Shown here piece by piece: positions 15,969-24,844 of a DNA stretch of 64,000 nt; the stretch's first letter is position 1; the number at the start of each line of letters is the position of its first letter. A program made the position numbers and the translations under genes. A model generated the notes under the pieces. It was not told where the DNA came from. It saw only the letters and a list, made by a program, of their open reading frames with translations, and made no database searches. Origin of the DNA: Pseudoramibacter faecis (lineage in GTDB: Bacteria; Bacillota; Clostridia; Eubacteriales; Eubacteriaceae); contig NZ_JAYFFI010000006.1 in NCBI RefSeq assembly GCF_036289405.1, positions 1 to 64,000 on the forward strand. The letters are read 5' to 3'.

Positions 15969-16748
15969 ATGACCTCTTCTATTCCCATTTATCCCGACGA
16001 ACAACTTGAAGATCTTGGCATTGCCGGCCTTCAGATCCTGCAAAGCCCCCGCTATTTTAAATTCAGCATCGATGCGGTGCTTTTGGCCTGGTTCGCCGCC
16101 TCTGCCATTCACCCTTCCTCCAAAGCGGTGGATTTGGGCACGGGCACGGGCATTTTGCCCCTACTGCTCTACGGCCGCACCGGTGTGCGCCACATCGACG
16201 CGCTGGAGCTTCAGCCCGCCGTCGCCGATATGGCCGCCCGATCCGTCGCCATCAACTATTTGACCGATGTGATCCATATCCACTGCGGCGACCTGCGGCA
16301 GCCCGGGACGGCCTTTCACACTTCGGCCTATGACGCGGTAATCTCCAACCCGCCGTTTATGCCGGTGGGCCGCGGCGGCGTCAATTCCGACGACGCCCTG
16401 GCCATCGCCCGCCACGAAATCACCTGCACCCTCGAAGACATTGCCTGCTTTGCCCAAACCATGCTCAAAGACCGGGGCAAGCTCTTTCTCGTGAACCGCG
16501 CCGACCGCCTGGCGGATATCGCCGTAACCCTGCGCGCGCACGGTCTCGAGCTCAAACGGCTGTGTGCTGTCCATCCCAAGCCGGATAAACCCGCCAACCT
16601 CGTGCTTTACGAAGCGATGAAAAAAGGCCGTCCGGGCCTGACCATCGTGCCGCCGATCACCATTTACCGCGAAGACGGCCGCTATTCCGATATCGTCAAC
16701 GCCATTTACGGCACCGATGGTCCCTGCCGATCGCACAAAAAAAGCTGA
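15969..16748 (+). CDS. tRNA1(Val) (adenine37-N6)-methyltransferase-like protein
   Basis: 259 residues; ATG 15969 follows GGAG. Class I SAM-dependent methyltransferase: motif I AVDLGTGTGILPLLL and the amino-methyltransferase catalytic motif SNPPFMPVG, with an N-terminal segment (EDLGIAGLQILQSPRYFKFSIDAVLLAWF) typical of the TrmN6/YfiC/YabB family. It probably methylates N6 of A37 in tRNA1(Val). In several Firmicutes this gene type lies not far from the replication origin, which is of interest next to the DnaA boxes. Confidence 0.85.
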   Translation: MTSSIPIYPDEQLEDLGIAGLQILQSPRYFKFSIDAVLLAWFAASAIHPSSKAVDLGTGTGILPLLLYGRTGVRHIDALELQPAVADMAARSVAINYLTDVIHIHCGDLRQPGTAFHTSAYDAVISNPPFMPVGRGGVNSDDALAIARHEITCTLEDIACFAQTMLKDRGKLFLVNRADRLADIAVTLRAHGLELKRLCAVHPKPDKPANLVLYEAMKKGRPGLTIVPPITIYREDGRYSDIVNAIYGTDGPCRSHKKS

Positions 16749-16773
16749 TCCTTTGATGGGATCAACTTTTTTG
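16737..16773 (+). terminator. Bidirectional terminator between trmN6-like and helicase genes
   Basis: AAAAAGCTGATCC pairs with GGGATCAACTTTTTT around TTTGAT; the neighbouring genes converge here. Confidence 0.8.
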
Positions 16774-16779
16774 ATGGTT

Positions 16780-18918
16780 TTAAACCGTTTTGTGATCGCA
16801 GGCGTCACAGATGCGCTTGGGATCATTCCAAGGGAGCTTTTTCCCGCAAATCCGGCAGCGTTTATAGACACGCTTCGCTTTTTTCAGCCGCCTGACGATC
16901 GCCGCAGATACCGCCTGCTTGCAGTCGAGAATGTCCTTTTTCTCCAGATCGGCATAAGGCTCCCGATCGCCAAAGCTGCGCTGCAAATAATAATACAAAT
17001 CGAGGAGACGGTGCTTTTTCTCCAGGGCATCCAGCCCGTCCCCAGGCTGACAGGCTACCCGGGAAAGCCGGTCGAGCACCGGCCGACCGGCCTGCACGTT
17101 GCGCATCGCCTGCCGCCAGATGGCGAGCATATCCTCGTCATCTTCGGCAAAGGGAATAGTAATCGCCCGTAGCATCGAGATTTTGTCGAGGGGACAGTGC
17201 TGCTCCAGCCACAGGCAGAGGGCAATCGCCCGACTCATGTCCGTCTTCTGATAGATGCCTTCGTCAGGCAGGCCCTGCCAATCCTGCATTGTCTCCGACA
17301 GAGGGCGGTCCATCTTCGCCAAAAACCGCGGCATGGTCGTGCGCGCCATCGCGATGGCCGGCGTTTCCCCGGCGAGCTGGCTCGCAATGCGTTCCCGGTC
17401 AAAGCTCGCGTTGACCCAGCCCTTTTCGGCATAGCCCCGACGCCCGGCCCGACCGGCAATCTGCTTGACCTCAGGGATCGTCAGTTCGCGCTTTTCCACC
17501 CCGTCAAACTTGCGGGTCTCCAGGAAGATGATGCGTTTCACCGGCAGATTCATGCCCATGCCGATCGCGTCCGTCGCAACCACCATATCCGTTTCTCCGC
17601 TCAGAAATTTATGGGTTTCCGCCCGGCGCGCCGCATAGGGCAGCGCCCCGTAAATCACCGAGACGCGCCGGCCCGCATCCTCGAGCATTGATGCTGCCTG
17701 CAGTACCGAACGGCGGGAAAACACCACCAGGGCGTCCCCGGGACGCACATCCTCCGGAAAGGCAACATCCGCCGGCTCCATTGCCAGGGGCGTCGCCCGC
17801 TCATGAGGCACCACCTCAAAGCTATCCCCGCATTCCGTCACCAATGCCTGCATCAGGGGCAGGGCCTCCGGCGCCATGCAGACGTGCACCGTCGCCGCCG
17901 CGATGCCGAGCACCGCCTGGGTCCAGGCCCAGCCTCGTTCCCGATCGGCAATGAGCTGGCATTCGTCGATCACCGCCACATCATACACCTGCTCTTCCGA
18001 CATCATTTCGATGGTGCTCGCCATGTGATTCGCGCCCGGAATGCGGTTCTCCTCCTCTCCGGTGACCATGCTGCAGGCTACGCCGTCGGCATTCATCCGC
18101 TCCGCGATTTCCATCGCGAGCAGGCGCAGCGGCGCCAGATACACCCCGCGCAACGCCGATTCGCAGGCCGCGATCGCATCGTGGGTTTTGCCGGAATTGG
18201 TGGGCCCCACGTGAAAAATAAAATGCCGGTTTAGCTCCCGGGCCAGCGGAAAAAGATCTGGAATATGATCGGGAATGCGCCGAAGCAGCGCCTGCCGGGC
18301 CTGAAGCCGCTGGCGCACAAAGGGATAATGGGGATTTTTTTCCAGCTGCGCCAGGATGTGCGCAACACTGAACCCGCCGAAGATATCCGTCTCCAGCACC
18401 GTCTTCCACAGCCGGTCCAGGCGGCGGTCAACCGTTTCTGTTACATCGACCCAATGCCCTCGGTCCGACACGAATTTTTTCTTGCCGACCAGCGCCGGAT
18501 TATGCTCGTCGAACAACCGACGCAGCCGCTGATGCCCCGGCTCCCGCCGCCCGCCGAAATAGAAATAGGCAAGGGGAGCCCGCCCTCTGGCCTCCCAGCG
18601 GCGCAATTCAAGCTCCACCTGCTCATCGATCGGGCGACGATGACGGAAGGAGCCGGCAAACAGCCGCTGGGTGCTCAGCTTTTGGTCGTACATCGCCGCC
18701 GCAAGCTGCCGCACCGCTTCCCGCGTGGGATAAACGGCGTCACGCATCGCCCGCTTGATCTGCCCGTTTTCTTCGCTTTGAGCAAATTGCCGGCGCTTGG
18801 CCTTGCGCTGCTGACTGCTGTTGCGCCGACGGTGATGGCGGCGTTTCCTTGATTTCACCGCCTCAACCGGCGTGGCTGTGCCTTGTTGCTTTGTGCCGTT
18901 TTGATGTTGATCCGGCAT
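16780..18918 (-). CDS. SUV3-type ATP-dependent RNA helicase
   Basis: 712 residues; ATG 18918 after GGGAGG. The order is a very basic N-terminus (residues 20-45), a family N-domain, Walker A GPTNSGKT (238-245), a DECQ Walker B box (318-321), the RecA2 domain with VVFSRRSVLQAA and ATDAIGMGMNLPV, motif VI QIAGRAGRRG, and a C-terminal zinc finger CRICGKKLPWNDPKRICDAC. GPTNSGKT plus DECQ marks the Ski2-like SUV3 group, best known as the mitochondrial degradosome helicase that unwinds RNA 3' to 5'. A role in RNA turnover is inferred. It is transcribed alone. Confidence 0.85.
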   Translation of the reverse strand: MPDQHQNGTKQQGTATPVEAVKSRKRRHHRRRNSSQQRKAKRRQFAQSEENGQIKRAMRDAVYPTREAVRQLAAAMYDQKLSTQRLFAGSFRHRRPIDEQVELELRRWEARGRAPLAYFYFGGRREPGHQRLRRLFDEHNPALVGKKKFVSDRGHWVDVTETVDRRLDRLWKTVLETDIFGGFSVAHILAQLEKNPHYPFVRQRLQARQALLRRIPDHIPDLFPLARELNRHFIFHVGPTNSGKTHDAIAACESALRGVYLAPLRLLAMEIAERMNADGVACSMVTGEEENRIPGANHMASTIEMMSEEQVYDVAVIDECQLIADRERGWAWTQAVLGIAAATVHVCMAPEALPLMQALVTECGDSFEVVPHERATPLAMEPADVAFPEDVRPGDALVVFSRRSVLQAASMLEDAGRRVSVIYGALPYAARRAETHKFLSGETDMVVATDAIGMGMNLPVKRIIFLETRKFDGVEKRELTIPEVKQIAGRAGRRGYAEKGWVNASFDRERIASQLAGETPAIAMARTTMPRFLAKMDRPLSETMQDWQGLPDEGIYQKTDMSRAIALCLWLEQHCPLDKISMLRAITIPFAEDDEDMLAIWRQAMRNVQAGRPVLDRLSRVACQPGDGLDALEKKHRLLDLYYYLQRSFGDREPYADLEKKDILDCKQAVSAAIVRRLKKAKRVYKRCRICGKKLPWNDPKRICDACDHKTV

Positions 18919-19023
18919 CCCGTCCCTCCCATCGTTTGTCTTGCTGCGCGTTGATGCGCCTTATTATACCACATGCTTTCGGATTCGCCCGGGCCATTCT
19001 GCCTGCCGTCTCAAAAGCACATC

Positions 19024-19052
19024 AAAAAACCGTGCCCCAATGGACACGGCTT
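19024..19052 (-). terminator. Terminator of the radical SAM gene
   Basis: Minus-strand GCCGTGTCC-ATTG-GGGCACGGT is followed by TTTTTTG, 15 bases after the stop. Confidence 0.82.
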
Positions 19053-19066
19053 CTATTTGATCGCCT

Positions 19067-20494
19067 TTAAGCGATATTGCTGTCTTCTTCCGCAAGTTCA
19101 GCCTGACGCGCGGCCGAAGCTTTTTCAAGGCGTTCTTTTTTCGCCTTGTAGCGGGCTTCTTCCGGACTGCCATCCCACATATCCGAAGCCACCGGTGCCC
19201 AATTTTCAGCGTATCCCTGGGTCTTGGCTACCAGATGATCCACATCCTCCGGCGCTTCCAGGTCGGTGGAGTGCGCCCCTGTCTTTTTGACCATTTCCGG
19301 CAGAATTTCCGGATTTTCGAGCATTGGGCAGGGCCTCAACATGTTTTCATTGAAAGGCTGACCATCATGATACGCCATGAACAGTGGAGACGTCAGCGCC
19401 TCAAGCAGGGTCTTTTCGTGGATATTCGAATCCGAATAATGAATAAATACGCAGGGATCGATGTCGCCGTTGGCATTAATGTGCAGATAACGGCGGCCGC
19501 CGGCAATACACCCGCCGACGTATTCCGCATCGTTCTGGAAATCCATGGCAAACAGCGGCTTGCGGTTGCGGTAGTCGCGGATGCGGCGATGCATTTCGAT
19601 GCGTTGCTCCGGGGTGACCATCAGTTCCGGTGTCGCGTTCATGCCGGTGGGCATGAAGTGGAAATACCAGACAAAGAGCGCCCCCAGATCGATCATCTTA
19701 TCGTAATACGCTTCCGAGGTAATCGATTCAAAATTCTGCTTGGTATAGCAGCAAGAGAAGCCAAAGGGCAGATTTCTTTCCTTCAGGCGCTTGGTCGCCG
19801 CAATCACTTTCTCGTAAACGCCGTTGCCACGGCGGCCGTCGGTGGCTTCTTCAAAACCTTCCAGAGAAATGGCCGGAATAAAATTGCCGACGCGCTTCAT
19901 TTCATCCGCAAAATGATCGTCGAGCAAAGTGCCGTTGGTAAAGGACAGGAAGGTGCAGTCGCTGTGCTTTTCACAGAGCTTGATCAGATCGTCCCGGCGT
20001 ACCAACGGTTCTCCACCGGTATAGATGTACATAAACACACCGAGTTGCTTACCCTGCTCAATGATATCGTCAATTTCATCAAAGGTCAGATTGAGCTTGT
20101 TGCCGTATTCCGCCGCCCAACAGCCGGTGCAGTGCAGGTTGCAGGCCGATGTCGGGTCCAGCAGAATAGCCCAAGGCACATTGCAGCCGTATTTATTGCG
20201 GTAGTATTCCTGACGGTCCCAACCGACCAGGTTGGCATTCATGAAGAAATTCACAAAAGCCTTTTTCAGAACGTTGTTATCCATCGTCACCACGCGGTTC
20301 ACCAAAGAATGATAGGGATGGTTCGGGTCGTTAATCGCCGCTCTGATCGCGTTGCGCTGACCGACAAATTCGCCATGGGCAAATTTATCGACCCAATTCA
20401 TCACTTTCGGTAAATTCTTTTCCGGATTCTTGCCGAGCCAGCCAACGACTCGTTCAATCCCAAATTTTTGAAGATTGTACTTAAATGTTGCCAT
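19067..20494 (-). CDS. Radical SAM protein, substrate unknown
   Basis: 475 residues. A helical N-terminal domain of about 110 residues, without a family I know, precedes the radical SAM core. The 4Fe-4S motif is CNLHCTGC near residue 120, followed by the SAM-contact motif YTGGEPLVR. Later Cys residues (GGCIAGGRRYLHINANGDIDPCVFIHYSD and RPCPMLENP) look like an auxiliary-cluster SPASM-like region. The C-terminus is charged and helical. Such enzymes use reductive SAM cleavage to form a 5'-deoxyadenosyl radical. No neighbour indicates a substrate. Confidence 0.85.
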   Translation of the reverse strand: MATFKYNLQKFGIERVVGWLGKNPEKNLPKVMNWVDKFAHGEFVGQRNAIRAAINDPNHPYHSLVNRVVTMDNNVLKKAFVNFFMNANLVGWDRQEYYRNKYGCNVPWAILLDPTSACNLHCTGCWAAEYGNKLNLTFDEIDDIIEQGKQLGVFMYIYTGGEPLVRRDDLIKLCEKHSDCTFLSFTNGTLLDDHFADEMKRVGNFIPAISLEGFEEATDGRRGNGVYEKVIAATKRLKERNLPFGFSCCYTKQNFESITSEAYYDKMIDLGALFVWYFHFMPTGMNATPELMVTPEQRIEMHRRIRDYRNRKPLFAMDFQNDAEYVGGCIAGGRRYLHINANGDIDPCVFIHYSDSNIHEKTLLEALTSPLFMAYHDGQPFNENMLRPCPMLENPEILPEMVKKTGAHSTDLEAPEDVDHLVAKTQGYAENWAPVASDMWDGSPEEARYKAKKERLEKASAARQAELAEEDSNIA

Positions 20495-20683
20495 AATTCA
20501 TCACTTCTTTCATTACATAATTCCATGATTTCAACACGTTCAAATAATACCGCACAATCAATTCATTCTGGCATGAATTTTACCAAAATTTTAATTGTTT
20601 CTGTATTTTAACACTACAAATTTTCAAATGCAAGCAATCGCATCCGTTACTTTCCTTTTCTTAATGCCTCAAAGCCTTCATTC

Positions 20684-20712
20684 TTGACACTTTCACAGAA
20701 TTCAACTATAAT
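20684..20712 (+). promoter_or_regulatory. Consensus promoter of the barstar gene
   Basis: TTGACA (20684-20689) and TATAAT (20707-20712) have a 17-base spacer, a perfect housekeeping sigma-factor promoter. The 190 bases before it, back to the radical SAM gene start, are AT-rich without other recognisable elements. Confidence 0.88.
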
Positions 20713-20759
20713 TTATTATCAATTCAGAAAACTTAAACTTCACCACCAGGAGGCTTCTT

Positions 20760-21035
20760 ATGCGTGAATACAACTTAGAAGGTCGCAAGATGACCGATAA
20801 AACTCGAACCCACGAACACTTGGCCCACCGCCTTGAACTGCCAGACAGCTATGGCAGAAATCTCGACGCCCTTTGGGATGCACTGATGGCTATCCGCAAA
20901 ACCAGCGTCATCAATTTTAACAACCCGGATGCCGCTGTCGAAAATCTGGGGCAATATGGAGAGTTGCTGCTCCAGACCTTTAAAGACGCTGCCAGGGCCA
21001 ATCACAAGGTCGTCCTGGAATTAGATGAAGATTAA
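20760..21035 (+). CDS. Barstar-family ribonuclease inhibitor-like protein
   Basis: 91 residues, the size of barstar; ATG 20760 follows CCAGGAGG. The family core LELPDSYGRNLDALWDAL matches the helix of barstar that plugs the barnase active site, and the acidic end DED is also typical. Barstar binds and blocks a guanyl-specific RNase. No barnase-like gene lies next to it, so it is either an orphan immunity protein or controls another nuclease. It has its own perfect promoter and a strong terminator. Confidence 0.85.
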   Translation: MREYNLEGRKMTDKTRTHEHLAHRLELPDSYGRNLDALWDALMAIRKTSVINFNNPDAAVENLGQYGELLLQTFKDAARANHKVVLELDED

Positions 21036-21063
21036 CGCGTGCAGACTTTGATCCGCACCTGCC

Positions 21064-21102
21064 AAAAAAGAGGACCACATTAAAATGTGATCCTCTTTTT
21101 TA
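21064..21102 (+). terminator. Bidirectional terminator between barstar and htpG
   Basis: AAAAAAGAGGA.CACATT-AAAATGTG.TCCTCTTTTTT forms a long hairpin between converging genes. Confidence 0.88.
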
Positions 21103-21123
21103 TGTCCGCGATCCCAAATTCCC

Positions 21124-23064
21124 TTACTGCATCAATTCACAAATACGATTAGAAAAAGCGACCGGATCCTCGATGGGCATTCCCTCAATGAGCAAGGCCT
21201 GATCGTAAAGCAATTCCGCATAGGCTTTCAGGCGCTCCTGGTCGTCGGCATCAAAGACATGCTTAAGCCCTTCAAACACTTTGTGGTCGCCATTGATTTC
21301 AAGCACCTTCTGCGCTTTCATATTGGCGTCCGGCTGCTGCCCCAAGGCCTTGGCCTGTTCCGTCAGCACCTTTTCCATTTCGATGGAAAGACCCTCGCCG
21401 GCTGCAAAGCACACCGGATGGCTCTTGAGCCGAGCCGACAGGCGCACCTCCGCGACCTTGTCGCCCAGCGCTTCTTTAATGGCTTCCATCAAAGCTTTTG
21501 AAGCGTTCGTCTTCGCCTCGATCGCCTGTTTTTCGTCGTCGCTCATTTCGATGCCGAGATCATCTTCCGCTGTGGATTTAAAGGCCTTCCCGTCGTATTC
21601 CTGGAGCACTTTCAGCGCGAACTCATCCACCTCTTCCGTGCAAAAGAGCACCTCGTAGCCCTTGTCCATGAGCATTTCGTTCTGGGGCATCTTCTTGATC
21701 TTATCGATGGATTCTCCGGCCGCATAATAAATATACTGCTGGTCATCCTTCATCCGGTCGGCGTATTCCTTGAAGGTCACGGGCTTGTCTTCCGTCGAAC
21801 TGTGGAACATCACCAAATCTTTAAGCTTATCCTTGTTGCTGCCGAACTGATCGTAGATTCCGAATTTCAGGCGCAGGCCAAAGTTCTTAAAGAATTTTTC
21901 GTAGCCTTCCCGATCCTTGAGCTGCATATCCTTGAGCTCGGCGATAATTTTCTTTTCGAGGCGCTGGGCGATGGCCTTCAGCTGGCGGTCCTGCTGGAGC
22001 ATTTCCCGGGAAATGTTGAGCGACAGATCCTGGGAATCCACCAGGCCATGCACAAAGCCAAAGTAATCCGGCAGCAGATCCTCGCACTTGTCCATGATCA
22101 GCACGCCGGAGGAGTAAAGCTGCAGGCCGCGCTTGTAATCCTTAGCGTAAAAATTATAGGGCACCCGGGACGGAATGAAGAGCAGCGCATTGTAGGACAG
22201 CAGCCCTTCAACGTTCGTGGTGATAATCTTCTGCGGGTCTTCCCAGTCCATGAATTTGTCTTTATAGAACTGGTTGTATTCTTCGGTGGTCACATCCGAT
22301 TTCTTGCGCTTCCAGATCGGCACCATCGAGTTGATGATTTCGTCCTCATAAGTCACGTTGTATTGCGGTTCGTAATCGTCCTGCTGCTTTTCTTCCTCGG
22401 TGGCCTCGATCAGCTCCCGCTTTTCCACCTTCATCACGATCGGGTAGCGAATATAGTCTGAATAGCGCTTGATCAGATCGCGCAGGCGCCATTCTTCCAG
22501 ATATTCGCCGTATTTTTCGTCGTCGGTGTCATCCATCAGATGCAAGGTAATGGTCGTTCCGACTTCCTCCTTTTCCGCCGGCTCGATGCTGTAGCCGTCG
22601 ACTCCCTCCGATTCCCAGAGATAGGCCTGATCCGCGCCGTCAGCCCTGGTGAGCACGGCGATCTTTTGGCTGACCATGAATGCGGAATAAAAGCCCACGC
22701 CGAACTGCCCGATGATGTCCAGCGCGTCGGTGCCGTCCGCTTCAGCGTTTTCGGTTTTAAATTCAAAGCTGCCGCTCTGGGCGATCACCCCGAGGTTGTC
22801 CTCCAGTTCGTCGGCGGTCATGCCGATACCGTTGTCTGCGATGGTCAGCGTCCGGGCGTCCTTGTCCGGCGTCACACGGATCGTGTAGTCATTGCGGTTC
22901 AGCCCGGTCTGCCCGGCGCTGCTCGCCTTAAAATAACGCTTATCGATGGCGTCGCTCGCGTTGGAAATGATTTCCCGCAGGAAAATCTCCTTGTTGGTGT
23001 AAATCGAATGAATCATCAGATCCAAAAGCCGTTTGGATTCCGCCTGAAATGCTTTCTTGGCCAT
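21124..23064 (-). CDS. htpG: Chaperone protein HtpG (Hsp90)
   Basis: 646 residues from ATG 23064. The N-terminal GHKL ATPase has FLREIISNASDAIDK, IADNGIGMTADEL and FGVGFYSAFMV; the middle domain has the catalytic Arg region (DLSLNISREMLQQDRQL), and the C-terminal dimerisation domain is complete. This ATP-dependent chaperone assists folding of client proteins in the cytoplasm. A CIRCE operator overlaps the transcription start, so HrcA repression and heat induction are expected. Reading further upstream to 23169 would place coding sequence across CIRCE and is rejected. Confidence 0.96.
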   Translation of the reverse strand: MAKKAFQAESKRLLDLMIHSIYTNKEIFLREIISNASDAIDKRYFKASSAGQTGLNRNDYTIRVTPDKDARTLTIADNGIGMTADELEDNLGVIAQSGSFEFKTENAEADGTDALDIIGQFGVGFYSAFMVSQKIAVLTRADGADQAYLWESEGVDGYSIEPAEKEEVGTTITLHLMDDTDDEKYGEYLEEWRLRDLIKRYSDYIRYPIVMKVEKRELIEATEEEKQQDDYEPQYNVTYEDEIINSMVPIWKRKKSDVTTEEYNQFYKDKFMDWEDPQKIITTNVEGLLSYNALLFIPSRVPYNFYAKDYKRGLQLYSSGVLIMDKCEDLLPDYFGFVHGLVDSQDLSLNISREMLQQDRQLKAIAQRLEKKIIAELKDMQLKDREGYEKFFKNFGLRLKFGIYDQFGSNKDKLKDLVMFHSSTEDKPVTFKEYADRMKDDQQYIYYAAGESIDKIKKMPQNEMLMDKGYEVLFCTEEVDEFALKVLQEYDGKAFKSTAEDDLGIEMSDDEKQAIEAKTNASKALMEAIKEALGDKVAEVRLSARLKSHPVCFAAGEGLSIEMEKVLTEQAKALGQQPDANMKAQKVLEINGDHKVFEGLKHVFDADDQERLKAYAELLYDQALLIEGMPIEDPVAFSNRICELMQ

Positions 23065-23117
23065 AGTCCCACTCACTTTCCTTTTATATTGATTTGACCG
23101 CCGACTGTCTCGGCTTA

Positions 23118-23176
23118 TTAGCAATCTCTCTCTTTGAGTGCTAAATCCATTATAGCTATTCACCGCCAAAAAGCAA
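23118..23176 (-). promoter_or_regulatory. htpG promoter with CIRCE operator
   Basis: CIRCE arms TTAGCAATC (23118-23126) and GAGTGCTAA (23136-23144) are separated by exactly nine bases; only one base departs from TTAGCACTC-N9-GAGTGCTAA. On the minus strand a -10 TATAAT (23154-23149) and a -35 TTGCTT (23176-23171), spacer 16, would start transcription at the operator. HrcA is the known CIRCE-binding repressor. Confidence 0.9.
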
Positions 23177-23349
23177 TACGGATTGCCAATTTTTTCGCCG
23201 ATCGCCCAATTTGTTTATCATTTTTTCAGCTTTTCAGCCGGCAGATTTTTTAATGCCGTCCAACCGCCGGCTTCCAGTGCTATAATAAAAAAAGCGCCCG
23301 GATCAGGCGCTTGTTACAATAAGATCTTTTATTGAGTAAGGAGGTTTTT

Positions 23350-24120
23350 ATGAAAATCGCGATCATTACCGGTGCATCCAGCGGTTTGGGCCGGGCTTTT
23401 GTCCGCCGTCTGGGCCGCGACACCACCCTCGATGCCATTTGGGCCATCGCCCGGAACGAGGCCAACCTGCACGCCCTTTCCGCCCTCTCGGCGGTACCTG
23501 TGCGAGCGCTCCCCATGGATTTGACGGACGCTGACGCCACCGCTCGGCTGGCGGCCCTCCTCGCTGCCGAAAGGCCAACCGTCGATGTGCTGATCTGTGC
23601 GGCGGGCTTCGGCAAAATCGCCAAAACCGCCGAGCTTCCCCTCGCCGAGCAGACCAATATGATTGACCTGAACTGCCGCGCCGCCGTCGCCGTCACCGCC
23701 GCCTGCCTGCCCTATGTGCAAAAGGGCAGCCGCATCCTCGAAATCTGCTCCACCGCGGCTTTCCAGCCCATGCCCCGCCTCGGCGTTTATGCCGCGTCCA
23801 AGGCTTTTCTGCAAAGCTATACCAAAACCCTGCACCACGAGCTGCTGTGCTCGGGCATTCACGTCACCGCGGTCTGTCCCTACTGGATCAAGGATACGGG
23901 ATTCATTCCCCGGGCGCAGGGGAACGACCGCCACAGCTACGGGCGTTTTTTCCTCGCCAGCCGCGCCGACACCATCGCCCGCTGGGCCCTCGTTGACAGC
24001 CGGCTGAATCTCTGGGTGTCCACCCCTGGACCGGTTTGCGCCATCCATCGGCTCGTCGCCAAGTTTGTACCCCACTTTATCATGGTGCCGCTGATGGAAC
24101 TGCTCCGCCACGTGATTTAG
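23350..24120 (+). CDS. Short-chain dehydrogenase/reductase
   Basis: 256 residues from ATG 23350 with AAGGAGG at 23339-23345. Classical SDR motifs: TGASSGLGRAF (NAD(P)-binding glycine motif), a CAAGFG in place of NNAG, Ser in CSTAA and the catalytic YAASK. The C-terminal 60 residues are hydrophobic and might touch the membrane. The substrate cannot be predicted; the family includes YqjQ-type oxidoreductases. Its stop codon overlaps the end of the convergent HD gene by four bases. Confidence 0.85.
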   Translation: MKIAIITGASSGLGRAFVRRLGRDTTLDAIWAIARNEANLHALSALSAVPVRALPMDLTDADATARLAALLAAERPTVDVLICAAGFGKIAKTAELPLAEQTNMIDLNCRAAVAVTAACLPYVQKGSRILEICSTAAFQPMPRLGVYAASKAFLQSYTKTLHHELLCSGIHVTAVCPYWIKDTGFIPRAQGNDRHSYGRFFLASRADTIARWALVDSRLNLWVSTPGPVCAIHRLVAKFVPHFIMVPLMELLRHVI

Positions 24121-24743
24121 CGGGTGTGCTCCCGGTCGTCGACAATGCTGCCGTCCGCCACGTGGGGAGCGATCCAATGCGCGTAACCGTATTTCCAAAG
24201 CGTCTTGGAGCCTTCTGCCGTGCGCGCGTTGCGCGCCATAATCTGGGAGCGCCTCACGCCTCGTCGGCGCCAGCTCCTGCCGGCCACCGCGTGGTTGAGC
24301 AGCGTGGGCTGCAGGCAGTCCAGGGTGTGGGCAAATTTAGCCTCCGGCGTCTCCCAGGCTTCAAATTCTTCCCACAGGCTGCGCAGTTTAAGCCCTTGAT
24401 CCGGCGGCAAGATCGGAAAAAGCCGGTCGGCCGCCGCCTGCTCCCGAGCCGCCTGGGTCTTCTTGGCCGCCTCGTCGTAGGCATAGGTATCTCCGGCATC
24501 GATTTCCACCAGATCGTGACAGAGCACCATGGCCATGGTCCGCGTCACATCGATCGCTTCTTCGGCGTATTCGCTCAGCACCAGCACCATCATGGCCAGA
24601 TGCCAGGCGTGCTCCGCATCGGTTTCTCGGCGGGAATCATCCGCAAGCCAGGTTTGACGCCGAATCGCCTTTTCCCGGTCGATGGCCAATACAAAATCCA
24701 TTTGCTGCTGCAGCCGGTCATCTGTTTGTTTTAAGTTTTGCAT
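24117..24743 (-). CDS. HD-domain phosphohydrolase (YfbR/HDDC2-like)
   Basis: 208 residues. HD metal ligands are seen: His in DAEHAWHLAMM, the HD pair in MVLCHDLVEIDAGD, and Asp in HTLDCLQPTLLNH. The arrangement matches the 5'-deoxynucleotidase group (YfbR/HDDC2), which removes phosphate from deoxynucleoside monophosphates. Exact substrate preference is inferred from family only. It converges on, and overlaps by four bases, the SDR gene. Confidence 0.82.
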   Translation of the reverse strand: MQNLKQTDDRLQQQMDFVLAIDREKAIRRQTWLADDSRRETDAEHAWHLAMMVLVLSEYAEEAIDVTRTMAMVLCHDLVEIDAGDTYAYDEAAKKTQAAREQAAADRLFPILPPDQGLKLRSLWEEFEAWETPEAKFAHTLDCLQPTLLNHAVAGRSWRRRGVRRSQIMARNARTAEGSKTLWKYGYAHWIAPHVADGSIVDDREHTR

Positions 24744-24783
24744 TTTTCACCGCCTTCTTGATTCTTTTTACCCAAGGCATAAA

Positions 24784-24816
24784 AAAATTCCGCTTCCGAC
24801 AGCCGCGCTGTCGAAA
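24784..24816 (-). terminator. Terminator of the amino acid ABC transporter operon
   Basis: Minus-strand CGACAGC-GCG-GCTGTCG is followed after a short A/G stretch by TTTTTTT. The stem-to-T distance is longer than usual, so the site is less certain. Confidence 0.55.
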
Positions 24817-24844
24817 ACAGAATCGTGCCTGCGCACCATGCACG

